Positions 16,361 to 24,240 of a stretch of DNA of 64,000 nt are shown one piece after another. Source of the stretch: CALAED01 sp035765195. GTDB lineage: Bacteria; Actinomycetota; Actinomycetes; Streptosporangiales; Streptosporangiaceae. The position numbers and the translations under genes were made by a program. Positions within the stretch are counted from its first letter, which is position 1. The number at the start of each line of letters is the position of its first letter. The stretch is taken from contig DASTYC010000043.1 in NCBI GenBank assembly GCA_035765195.1, forward strand, positions 61,363 to 125,362, given 5' to 3'. The notes beneath the pieces are model-generated. The model saw only the letters and a list, made by a program, of their open reading frames with translations, was not told the DNA's origin and did no database searches.

Positions 16361-18457
16361 CTAGGTGTCGATGCGGTCGGCGTCGAGCTCGGCGGCGCCG
16401 GCGGTGATGAACTCGCGCCGCGGGGCGACCTCGCTGCCCATCAGCAGGTCGAAGATCTGCGCGGCCTCTTCGGCGTCCTCGATGCGGATCCGGCGCAGCA
16501 TCCGGCGCTGCGGGTCCATCGTGGTCTCGGCCAGCTGGTCGGCGTCCATCTCACCGAGGCCCTTGTAGCGCTGCACCGGCTCCTTCCAGGCGTGTCCGCG
16601 CCGTTCGAGCTCGACCAGCCGCCGGCGCAGCTCGCTGTCGGAGTAGGTGTAGATGTACTTGTCCTGCCCCTTCTTCGGCCGGCTGAGCTCGATCCGGTGC
16701 AGCGGGGGCACCGCCGAGAAGACCCGGCCCGCCTCGAGCATCGGCAGCATGTAGCGGTAGAAGAGGGTGAGCAACAGGCAGCGGATGTGCGCGCCGTCGA
16801 CGTCGGCGTCGGCCAGGATGATCACCCGGCCGTAGCGGGTCTGGTCGATGTCGAACGTGCGCCCGGACCCGGCGCCGAGCACCTGGATGATGGCCGCGCA
16901 CTCGACGTTCTTGAGCATGTCGGCCATCGAGGCCTTCTGCACGTTGAGGATCTTGCCGCGGATCGGCAGCAGCGCCTGGAACTCGGAGTTGCGGGCCAGC
17001 TTGGCGGTGCCCAGCGCGGAGTCGCCCTCGACGATGAACAGCTCGCTGCGGTCGTCGGTCGTGCGGCAGTCGACCAGCTTGGCGGGCAGCGCGGAGTTTT
17101 CCAGGGCGTTCTTGCGGCGCTGGTTGTCGCGCTGGGTGCGGGCGGCGATGCGGGTCTTGGCCGCGGCGACGACCTTCTCGAGCACCGCCCGCATGGCCTG
17201 GCGCTGGCCGCGCTTGGGGTTTTCGAACGCCTCGCGCAGCTCCTTGCCGACGACCTGCGAGACGATGCGGGTGGCGGCGGAGGTGCCGAGGACCTCCTTG
17301 GTCTGCCCCTCGAACTGCGGCTCCGGCAGCCGCACGGCGACCACGGCGGTGAGCCCCTCGAGCACATCGTCTTTCAGCACCGGCTCATCGCCGTTCTTGA
17401 GCAGCCTGGTGGCGCGCAGCTGCTCGTTGACGGTGCGGACCAGCGCGCGGTCGAAGCCGGCGACGTGGGTGCCGTGCTTCGGGGTGGCGATGACGTTGAC
17501 GAACGACCTGGTGATCGTGTCGTAGCCGGTGCCCCAGCGCAGCGCGACGTCCACCTCGAGGTCGCGCTCGACGTCGGTCGGCGTCAGGTGGCCCTGGTCG
17601 TCGAGGACCGGCACGGTCTCGGTGAAGTGCCCGCGACCCTGGATGCGCAGCACATCGCAGACGGCGTCGTCGGGGGCGAGATACTCGCAGAACTCGCTGA
17701 TGCCGCCGTCGAACCGGAACGTCTCTTCGAACGGCTCGTCGCCGCGCTCGTCGCGTACGGAGATCGACAACCCGGGAACGAGGAAGGCGGTCTGCCGCAT
17801 CCGGTCGAGCACCAGATCCTGGGCGATCGTGGCGTCGCGGAGGAAGATCTGCCGATCGGGCCAGAACCGCACCCGGGTGCCGACGACCTTCTTGGCGACG
17901 CGCTTGACCTGGCGCATGCCGGACTTCTTCTTGAACTTCGCGTCGGGCCCGGGCCCGGCGAACTCGCCGGGCAGCCCGCGCTTGAAGCTCATCGCGTGAG
18001 TGTGGCCGTCGCGGTCGACCTCGACATCGAGCCGGGACGACAACGCGTTCACCACCGAGGCGCCGACGCCGTGCAGACCGCCGGAGGCGGTATAGGAGAT
18101 GCCGCCGAACTTGCCGCCGGCGTGCAGCCGGGTCATCACCAGCTCGACGCCGGTCAGCCCCGTCTTGGGCTCCACGTCGACCGGGATGCCGCGCCCGTCG
18201 TCGCCGACCTCGATCGAGCCGTCGGCGTGCAGCACCACCTCGACGCGGGTGCAGTGGCCACCCAGCGCCTCGTCGACGGAGTTGTCGACGATCTCCCAGA
18301 GCAGGTGCACGAGGCCGCGACTGTCGGTGGAGCCGATGTACATGCCGGGCCGCTTGCGAACGGCCTCCAGCCCTTCCAGCACCGACAGGTGCCGGGCCGA
18401 GTAGCCGTGCGGATCGTCGGCTGCGCTACCGGACACAGTGGTCGTCGCGGCGGTCAA
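16361..18457 (-). CDS. parE: DNA topoisomerase IV / gyrase-like subunit B
   Basis: 698 residues. The GHKL ATPase has EIVDNSVDEALGG, DDGRGIPVD and GLHGVGASVVNALS. The TOPRIM domain has FIVEGDSALG (catalytic Glu) and ILADADVDGAHIRCLLLT (metal-binding DxD). The C-terminal end holds the subunit A-binding YKGLGEMDADQL. Length suits ParE/GyrB2 of actinobacteria rather than the longer insert-containing GyrB forms. It should pair with ParC at 7692-10217. The promoter must lie in the 259-bp divergent space shared with the next ABC unit. Confidence 0.93.
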   Translation of the reverse strand: MTAATTTVSGSAADDPHGYSARHLSVLEGLEAVRKRPGMYIGSTDSRGLVHLLWEIVDNSVDEALGGHCTRVEVVLHADGSIEVGDDGRGIPVDVEPKTGLTGVELVMTRLHAGGKFGGISYTASGGLHGVGASVVNALSSRLDVEVDRDGHTHAMSFKRGLPGEFAGPGPDAKFKKKSGMRQVKRVAKKVVGTRVRFWPDRQIFLRDATIAQDLVLDRMRQTAFLVPGLSISVRDERGDEPFEETFRFDGGISEFCEYLAPDDAVCDVLRIQGRGHFTETVPVLDDQGHLTPTDVERDLEVDVALRWGTGYDTITRSFVNVIATPKHGTHVAGFDRALVRTVNEQLRATRLLKNGDEPVLKDDVLEGLTAVVAVRLPEPQFEGQTKEVLGTSAATRIVSQVVGKELREAFENPKRGQRQAMRAVLEKVVAAAKTRIAARTQRDNQRRKNALENSALPAKLVDCRTTDDRSELFIVEGDSALGTAKLARNSEFQALLPIRGKILNVQKASMADMLKNVECAAIIQVLGAGSGRTFDIDQTRYGRVIILADADVDGAHIRCLLLTLFYRYMLPMLEAGRVFSAVPPLHRIELSRPKKGQDKYIYTYSDSELRRRLVELERRGHAWKEPVQRYKGLGEMDADQLAETTMDPQRRMLRRIRIEDAEEAAQIFDLLMGSEVAPRREFITAGAAELDADRIDT

Positions 18458-18716
18458 GGACGGGGGCTCCTCACACGTGGGCGGGATGGTGGGCGGCGGG
18501 CCGCCCGGGGCGTCGAGAGAGGTCGGAAGACATCAGGACGTTGACACCTCGGGACATCGAAGGCAGGGTACCCCCGCCCGGCGACAAATCACCCGCAGGC
18601 TCGCCGCCCGGCCTGGACCAGGTGAACTCCGCGGGGCGCGCTCCGCCCGGCGGAGGACGGCGAAATGCCACCAGAGTAGGGTGATCCAGCCGATTACCCG
18701 CCCCTAGGGTATCCGC

Positions 18717-19619
18717 ATGGCAGAGACCATCGTGGTGAGCGGCCTGCGCAAGACGTACGGGGACGTGCACGCGGTCGACGGCGTGTCGCTGGCGGTGTCG
18801 CAGGGCGAGTTCTTCGGCATCCTCGGTCCCAACGGCGCGGGAAAGACCACCACCCTCGAGATCATCGAAGGGCTGCGCGAAGCCGACGAGGGCGAGGTGA
18901 AGGTCTTCGGCATGTCGCCCTGGCCGCGACGCCATGAGCTGTTGCGCAAGATCGGCGTCCAGCTGCAGGCCTCGTCGTTCTTCGAGCGGCTGACCGCGCG
19001 CGAGCAGCTCCAGACGTTCGGCGCGCTGTACGGGGTGGCGCCGCGGCGCGCGGACCGGATGCTCGAGATGGTCGGGCTGACCGACAAGGCCGACACCAGG
19101 GTGGAGCAGTTGTCCGGCGGGCAGGCGCAGCGGCTGTCGATCGCCTGCTCGCTGGTGCACGACCCGGAGCTGGTCTTCCTCGACGAGCCGACCGCCGGAC
19201 TCGACCCGCAGGCCCGGCGGAACCTGTGGGACGTGCTGCGCGACATCAACACCGAAGGCCGGACCATCGTGCTCACCACGCACTACATGGACGAGGCCGA
19301 GACGCTGTGCGACCGTGTGGCGATCATGGACCACGGGCGGATCCTGCGCATGGGCGCACCGGCCGCCCTCGTCCGAGACCTGGACGCGCCCGTGCGGATC
19401 AGCGTGGACAGCGGCGCGCTCGCCGCCGATCAGGCCCACGGGCTGCCGGCCGTGGAGAAGGTCACTGACGACGGCGTGTCGCTCGTCATCGCGACCCGCG
19501 ACGCCTCGGCCGTGGTCGCCGCGCTGGCCGGCAAGGGCGCGTTGACCGGCGTGCAGGTCAGGGGCGCCACCCTCGAGGACGTCTTTCTCGACCTGACCGG
19601 ACGGGAGTACCGCGCGTGA
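18717..19619 (+). CDS. ABC transporter ATP-binding protein
   Basis: 300 residues: Walker A GPNGAGKTTT (about residues 38-47), signature LSGGQAQRLSIA, Walker B LVFLDEPTAGLDPQ and switch His in TTHYMDEAE. The C-terminus ends TLEDVFLDLTGREYRA. It differs from the DrrA-like ATPase above by having the normal switch His. A TAGGGT hexamer ends eight bases before the ATG, which suggests a leaderless or very short leader message. GTGA overlap with the permease gene shows coupling. Substrate unknown; ABC-2 exporters of this size move drugs or lipids. Confidence 0.9.
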   Translation: MAETIVVSGLRKTYGDVHAVDGVSLAVSQGEFFGILGPNGAGKTTTLEIIEGLREADEGEVKVFGMSPWPRRHELLRKIGVQLQASSFFERLTAREQLQTFGALYGVAPRRADRMLEMVGLTDKADTRVEQLSGGQAQRLSIACSLVHDPELVFLDEPTAGLDPQARRNLWDVLRDINTEGRTIVLTTHYMDEAETLCDRVAIMDHGRILRMGAPAALVRDLDAPVRISVDSGALAADQAHGLPAVEKVTDDGVSLVIATRDASAVVAALAGKGALTGVQVRGATLEDVFLDLTGREYRA

Positions 19620-20674
19620 ACCTGATCGCCTTCCGGAGCCTGGTCCGGGCGATGTTCCTCGGCTTCGTCAGGGACCGCCGGGCCCTGGTGTTCACCGTCT
19701 TGTTCCCGTTGTTCTTCTTGCTGCTGTTCGGCGGGCTGTTCAAGAACCAGTCGACGAGCAAGGCCCGGGTGCTCGAGGTGGGCGCCGTCGCCGCCATCGA
19801 CCAGGCCGCGCCGCAGCAGCGCGCCGCGCTGGACGCCGTTCTGAAGATCACCAAGGTGTCGGACGCCGCGGCCGCGGCCGACAAGGTGAAGAAGGGCGAC
19901 GCGGCCGCGGCGATCAGCCGGCAGGGCGACCGCGTGGTCGTCGACTACTCCGCGGCCGACCCCGTCAAGGCACGGCTGGTGCTGAACGCCATGCGGGAAC
20001 TGTCGCGCGGCGGCGCGCCGCCGGCCTTCCAGATCTCCGGCCGTCAGGTGGAGGACGAGTCGCTCAAGCCGATCCAGTTCTACACGCCGGGCCTGCTCGG
20101 CTGGGCGATCGCCTCGGCCGCGATGTTCGGCGCGTCCGCGACGCTGGTGACCTGGCGGACCAAAGGCACGCTGCGCCGGATCCGGCTGGCCCCGGTGGCC
20201 ACCACCGGGGTCTTCGGCGCGCGGATCGCGGTGAGCCTCGGCATCGCGCTGGTGCAGACGGCGCTGTTCATCGTGGTGGCGACGAACTCGTTCTTCGGTC
20301 TCGAGCTGTCGGACTCCTGGTGGATGGCGGTCCCGTTGGTGCTGTGCGGCACGCTGGCGTTCCTGTCCATCGGGCTGCTGATCGGCGCCTGGGCGACCAC
20401 CGAGGAGTCGGCGCAGACGATCACACAGCTGGTCGTGTTGCCGATGGCCTTCCTCGGCGGATCCTTCTTCCCGCTCGACATCACCCCGACGTGGCTGCAG
20501 GTGATCGCGAACGTCTTCCCGCTCAAGCACCTCAACTCGGCCATGCTGGATGTGATGGTGCGCGGCGAGGGACCGGCCGGCGTGCTGCCGCAGATCGGGA
20601 TCCTGCTGGCCTTCGCCTTGGTGGCCTCGCTGCTGGCCGCTCGGCTGTTCCGCTGGGACGTCGGCCCCAACTGA
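19616..20674 (+). CDS. ABC-2 type transporter permease
   Basis: 352 residues, GTG start within the stop of the ATPase gene. One N-terminal membrane segment (ALVFTVLFPLFFLLLFGGLF), an extracytoplasmic domain of about 150 residues, then five segments at the C-terminal half (GLLGWAIASAAMFGASATLV; LVQTALFIVVAT; and others), the ABC2_membrane_3 layout. The loop GSFFPLDITPTWLQVIANVFPLKHLN is characteristic. It forms the exporter with the preceding ATPase. A hairpin 36 bp downstream of the stop could terminate the unit. Confidence 0.9.
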   Translation: MNLIAFRSLVRAMFLGFVRDRRALVFTVLFPLFFLLLFGGLFKNQSTSKARVLEVGAVAAIDQAAPQQRAALDAVLKITKVSDAAAAADKVKKGDAAAAISRQGDRVVVDYSAADPVKARLVLNAMRELSRGGAPPAFQISGRQVEDESLKPIQFYTPGLLGWAIASAAMFGASATLVTWRTKGTLRRIRLAPVATTGVFGARIAVSLGIALVQTALFIVVATNSFFGLELSDSWWMAVPLVLCGTLAFLSIGLLIGAWATTEESAQTITQLVVLPMAFLGGSFFPLDITPTWLQVIANVFPLKHLNSAMLDVMVRGEGPAGVLPQIGILLAFALVASLLAARLFRWDVGPN

Positions 20675-20709
20675 ACGGAGTCCGGCCGAACTACGGCTCG
20701 CGGAATCGG

Positions 20710-20732
20710 AGCCGGCCGGGTCAAGGCCGGCT
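20710..20732 (+). terminator. Hairpin after the ABC unit
   Basis: AGCCGGCC and GGCCGGCT form a perfect 8-bp stem around a 7-base loop, 36 bp after the permease stop. A second, weaker GAGCC/GGCTC hairpin follows at 20754-20771. There is no T-run, as is common for actinobacterial terminators. Confidence 0.5.
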
Positions 20733-20924
20733 GAACAAAGATCCGGCCGCGCCGAGCCCGCGGCGCGGCTCAAGCCGCTGAAGTGGGGTTGAACCAGCGC
20801 GTGCGCTATGACGTCTGTCACTATGCGGGTCATTCCGCTGAGGGCGTAGCCGGATGCCGCTTGGGAAGGACGGCGTCGGGTTAGATGTTGTCCTAAGTAC
20901 CGACCCCGAGATGAGGAAGGTGCC

Positions 20925-21155
20925 GTGACTGGAGCTCTTGCCCCGACCAAGCCGCTGTCGGCCGCGGATCGCTGCGACCGCTGCGGCGCCCAGGCCTATT
21001 TCCGCGTCATGCTCGCGGGCGGCGGTGAGCTGCTGTTCTGTGCCCACCACGGGCGCAAGTACGGCGATGCTCTCCGCGAGGCAGGGGCCGAGATCTTGGA
21101 TGAGACCAACCGGCTGCGCGAAATCCCGGCCAGCGCCTCTGACGAAGAGCGCTGA
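20925..21155 (+). CDS. DUF7455 family small zinc-binding-type protein
   Basis: 76 residues starting at GTG with GAGGAAGG just upstream. CDRCGAQAYFRV and LLFCAHHGRKY give a CxxC and a CxHH, a likely zinc-binding cluster, followed by a helical acidic tail. Small proteins of this type are conserved in actinobacteria, and from memory one lies between the principal sigma factor and parE in Streptomyces, matching this position. Function unknown. Its 3' end faces a strong terminator shared with the convergent GNAT gene. Confidence 0.88.
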   Translation: MTGALAPTKPLSAADRCDRCGAQAYFRVMLAGGGELLFCAHHGRKYGDALREAGAEILDETNRLREIPASASDEER

Positions 21156-21272
21156 GGCGGGGTCGTCCGCACGGCATTCGTACGTCCGTGCGGGCTTCGT
21201 AGGCGGTCGTGCGGCAGCAGGTCCCGACATATGCCCCTGAGATAACTCTTGCCCCCGAATAACAGCAGTGAG

Positions 21273-21298
21273 GACGGCCACCTTAGATGGTGGCCGTC
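21273..21298. terminator. Bidirectional terminator hairpin between DUF7455 and GNAT genes
   Basis: GACGGCCACC and GGTGGCCGTC are a perfect 10-bp inverted repeat with a TTAGAT loop, placed between two convergent stops (21155 and 21338). Confidence 0.75.
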
Positions 21299-21337
21299 GC
21301 CATTTCCTCGCCATTTCCGGGGCCGGCCGGCGCCGCG

Positions 21338-22060
21338 CTACCGCACGCGGTAGTGGTACCGGCCGGCCACCTGGAAACCCTCCCGCTCGTACAGCCGGCG
21401 GGCCGGGGCGTTGCGCTCGACCACGACGAGGTACGCGCGGCGCGCGCCCCGCAGCCGCGCCCGCGCGAGCAGCGTCCGCAGCACCGCGCGGCCGAGGCCG
21501 CGCCGGCGGGCCCCCGGCGCCACGGCCATGCAGTAGATCCCGTACCACTCCCCCTGCGCCACCCCGCGCCCCACCGCCTGCCCGGCGCCGAGCCGGACGT
21601 ACGAGGCCGGCACGCCGGTGAGGATCCGCGTGGCCGCGTCGAGCCCGCCGGAGTAACGGCCGTCCACCGACCACCACAGGTCCAGCCACTCCGATGACGG
21701 TACGTCATCAATCGATGCCGCAAAGTGAGCGCCGGTGATCGGCGGAGCGGGCCGATCGGCCAGATCCAAGGTCATGACCAGGGTGGGATCGACGACCTCG
21801 TATCCCCGGGCGCCCAGAACGTCGTCAAGGCCCGGCCAGGCCCCATCGCCGATCGAGAACACGGTCGGCAGGCCGCGGGCGGCATAGAAGCTCTCAGCGC
21901 CCTCGATGGCGGCTCGCGGCTCTCCCGGGTCGCCCAGCGGCAGCACGGAGTTGGCGCGCTTGGTGACGCCGGCCGCGTACCGGAGCCGCCAGCCGGCCAG
22001 CCGCTCGGTGTAGTGGGCGGGCCAGGCGGCCGCCACCAACTCGTCGAACCGCCCCCTCAT
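21338..22060 (-). CDS. GNAT family N-acetyltransferase
   Basis: 240 residues from the ATG at 22060. An alternative TTG at 22102 lies within the sigma-factor terminator hairpin and is unlikely. The N-terminal half is a degenerate GNAT-like domain (WRLRYAAGVTKRANSVLPLG). The C-terminal half carries the acetyl-CoA motif VAPGARRRGLGRAVLRTLLA followed by VVERNAPARRLYEREGF. Two-domain GNATs of this kind act on small molecules or protein N-termini; substrate unknown. It follows the sigma factor on the same strand but is separated from it by a strong hairpin, so it probably has its own promoter or depends on readthrough. Confidence 0.85.
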   Translation of the reverse strand: MRGRFDELVAAAWPAHYTERLAGWRLRYAAGVTKRANSVLPLGDPGEPRAAIEGAESFYAARGLPTVFSIGDGAWPGLDDVLGARGYEVVDPTLVMTLDLADRPAPPITGAHFAASIDDVPSSEWLDLWWSVDGRYSGGLDAATRILTGVPASYVRLGAGQAVGRGVAQGEWYGIYCMAVAPGARRRGLGRAVLRTLLARARLRGARRAYLVVVERNAPARRLYEREGFQVAGRYHYRVR

Positions 22061-22092
22061 GCGCGCCGATCCGCCGCCCGCCGCCCCATCAT

Positions 22093-22138
22093 GATCATGC
22101 AACGGTGCCCGCGTCCTGTCGGGAACCGTTGCGTGATC
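22093..22138 (-). terminator. Long hairpin downstream of the sigma factor gene
   Basis: GATCATGCAACGGT (22093-22106) and ACCGTTGCGTGATC (22125-22138) pair over 14 positions with one mismatch. The loop can pair further (CCCG/CGGG). It begins 34 bp after the sigma gene stop and is probably its terminator. Confidence 0.72.
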
Positions 22139-22172
22139 ACGAACGAGAGCGTGGTGCGAGTCTCGCGAACGA

Positions 22173-24029
22173 TCAGTCGAGGTAGTCGCGCAGGACCTGG
22201 GATCGCGACGGGTGGCGCAGCTTGGACATGGTCTTGGACTCGATCTGGCGGATGCGCTCGCGGGTCACCCCGTACACCTTGCCGATCTCATCCAGCGTCT
22301 TCGGCTGCCCGTCGGTGAGGCCGAACCGCATCGACACCACCCCCGCCTCGCGCTCGCTCAGCGTGTCGAGCACCGAGTGCAGCTGCTCTTGCAGCAGCGT
22401 GAAGCTGACCGCGTCGGCCGGCACGATGGCCTCGGAGTCCTCGATGAGGTCGCCGAACTCGCTGTCGCCGTCCTCTCCGAGCGGCGTGTGCAGCGAGATG
22501 GGCTCACGGCCGTACTTTTGGACCTCGACGACCTTCTCGGGCGTCATGTCGAGCTCCTTGGCCAGCTCCTCGGGGGTCGGCTCGCGGCCGAGGTCCTGGA
22601 GCATCTGCCGCTGCACCCTGGCCAGCTTGTTGATCACCTCGACCATGTGCACCGGGATGCGGATCGTCCGAGCCTGGTCGGCCATCGCGCGCGTGATCGC
22701 CTGCCGGATCCACCAGGTGGCGTAGGTGGAGAACTTGTAGCCCTTGGTGTAGTCGAACTTCTCGACCGCGCGGATCAGACCGAGGTTGCCCTCCTGGATC
22801 AGGTCGAGGAACAGCATGCCGCGGCCGGTGTAGCGCTTGGCGAGCGAGACCACCAGCCGAAGGTTCGCCTCCAGCAGGTGATTTTTGGCGCGCCGGCCGT
22901 CCTCGGCGATCCATTCGAAGTCGAACCTGTCCTCGTCCGACATCGTGGCGCCGGCCTCGGCGAGCTTTTCCTCGGCGAACAGGCCGGCCTCGATGCGCTT
23001 GGCGAGCTCGACCTCCTGCTCGGCGTTGAGCAGCGGCACCTTGCCGATCTGCTTGAGATAGTCCTTGACCGGGTCGGCGGTCGCGCCGGCGGCCGCGATC
23101 TGCTGGGCCGGGGCGTCCTCGTCGTCGTCGCCGAGCACGAACGCCTCGTCTTCGGCGGTGGGCGCCGTGCCGCCCGCCTGCGGCGCCGCGGCCGCCGGTG
23201 CGACAACCGCCCCGTCGTCCGCCTCCCCCGCAGCGTCGATCTCGGGCTCGGCGTCGATCTCGGGCTCGGCGTCGGCGATGGAGTCGGCGTCGGCCGCCGC
23301 TTCGTCGCCGCCGTCGACCGCGTCGTCGCCCACGTCGTCGACATCCTCGACGTCGAGGTCAACCGGCGCCTCGAGGTCGCTGAGGTCGGCGTCGCTCAGG
23401 TCTTGATCGGCCGGATCGCGGTCGAGGTCGACGTCCTCGATCTCCTCGTCGGGAACCACCGGGACCGCGCCCCCCCGGACCGGCTCGGCCTCCTTCGGCG
23501 GGCCCGCGTCCTTCTTTCTGGGCTTGGCCCCCGCCGGGGCCGCCGGAGCGGCCTTCTTCGGCTTGGCGGCCTTCTTCTTCGACTTCGGCTTGGCCGGTCT
23601 CGTGGCGGCCGTGGATCCGCCGTCGACCACGGCGGTCACCGTGTCGGGCTGCTCTTTGGCGGCCGAGACGCTCTTCCCGGCTCCGTTGCGGTGGCCGGTC
23701 GCGCCGGCTCCGCCCGTGTCATCGGGTCCGGCGTCAGCGCGGGCGGCTGTGCCCGCGTCCGCCCCGGACTTCCGCGCCGCCGACGTCGCGCGTTTGCGCG
23801 AACGCTTGGGCGCCGCGGAGTCGGCAGCGCTCACCATGACGGTCACACCCTCCTTGCTGAGACTCCGCAAGATAGTCGAGGCCTTGGACACCGGTATGTC
23901 GGCGTCCTCGAACGCGCGGCGCACGTCGTCGGCTTCGAGGTAGCCCTGGGTCCGTCCACGCTCGATCAACTGCTGAATGACGTGCTCGTGCAGCTCGGAC
24001 GGCTTCGAGGTCGAACTGGCAGGCGACAC
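22173..24029 (-). CDS. sigA: Principal RNA polymerase sigma factor (SigA/HrdB/RpoD type)
   Basis: 618 residues from a GTG at 24029, chosen because GAGAGG lies five bases before it; an ATG seven codons upstream lacks a ribosome site. Residues 1-80 are the region 1.1-like start (ELHEHVIQQLIERGRTQGYL). About 80-260 is a long Ala/Lys-rich then Asp/Glu-rich linker. Regions 1.2 to 4 follow: DPVKDYLKQIGKVPLL, RLVVSLAKRYTGRGMLFLDL, the -10-reading FSTYATWWIRQAITRA, and the -35-reading GVTRERIRQIESKTMSKLRH. This is the housekeeping sigma factor. The linker makes it longer than the Streptomyces HrdB I recall. Upstream minus-strand sequence has CTGACC-16 bp-TACGCT around 24133-24160 as a weak promoter candidate. 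Confidence 0.94.
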   Translation of the reverse strand: MSPASSTSKPSELHEHVIQQLIERGRTQGYLEADDVRRAFEDADIPVSKASTILRSLSKEGVTVMVSAADSAAPKRSRKRATSAARKSGADAGTAARADAGPDDTGGAGATGHRNGAGKSVSAAKEQPDTVTAVVDGGSTAATRPAKPKSKKKAAKPKKAAPAAPAGAKPRKKDAGPPKEAEPVRGGAVPVVPDEEIEDVDLDRDPADQDLSDADLSDLEAPVDLDVEDVDDVGDDAVDGGDEAAADADSIADAEPEIDAEPEIDAAGEADDGAVVAPAAAAPQAGGTAPTAEDEAFVLGDDDEDAPAQQIAAAGATADPVKDYLKQIGKVPLLNAEQEVELAKRIEAGLFAEEKLAEAGATMSDEDRFDFEWIAEDGRRAKNHLLEANLRLVVSLAKRYTGRGMLFLDLIQEGNLGLIRAVEKFDYTKGYKFSTYATWWIRQAITRAMADQARTIRIPVHMVEVINKLARVQRQMLQDLGREPTPEELAKELDMTPEKVVEVQKYGREPISLHTPLGEDGDSEFGDLIEDSEAIVPADAVSFTLLQEQLHSVLDTLSEREAGVVSMRFGLTDGQPKTLDEIGKVYGVTRERIRQIESKTMSKLRHPSRSQVLRDYLD

Positions 24030-24240
24030 AAATACCTCTCGAACGAACATGTGGCAAGGTTGCCCTGTGCCCTGTCGGACGTGGCCTCGCTCCGGACGGG
24101 GCCGAACAACTCCACACGGATCGCAGCGTACCCAGTCCTCACTATGGGTCAGCATTCTGGCACGGCCGCGCATTCCGCACGGCGAAGTTCTGCCCGGTCA
24201 CACACCACCTTAGGGGGAGCTGAGCGGTCCTTCGTACGGA

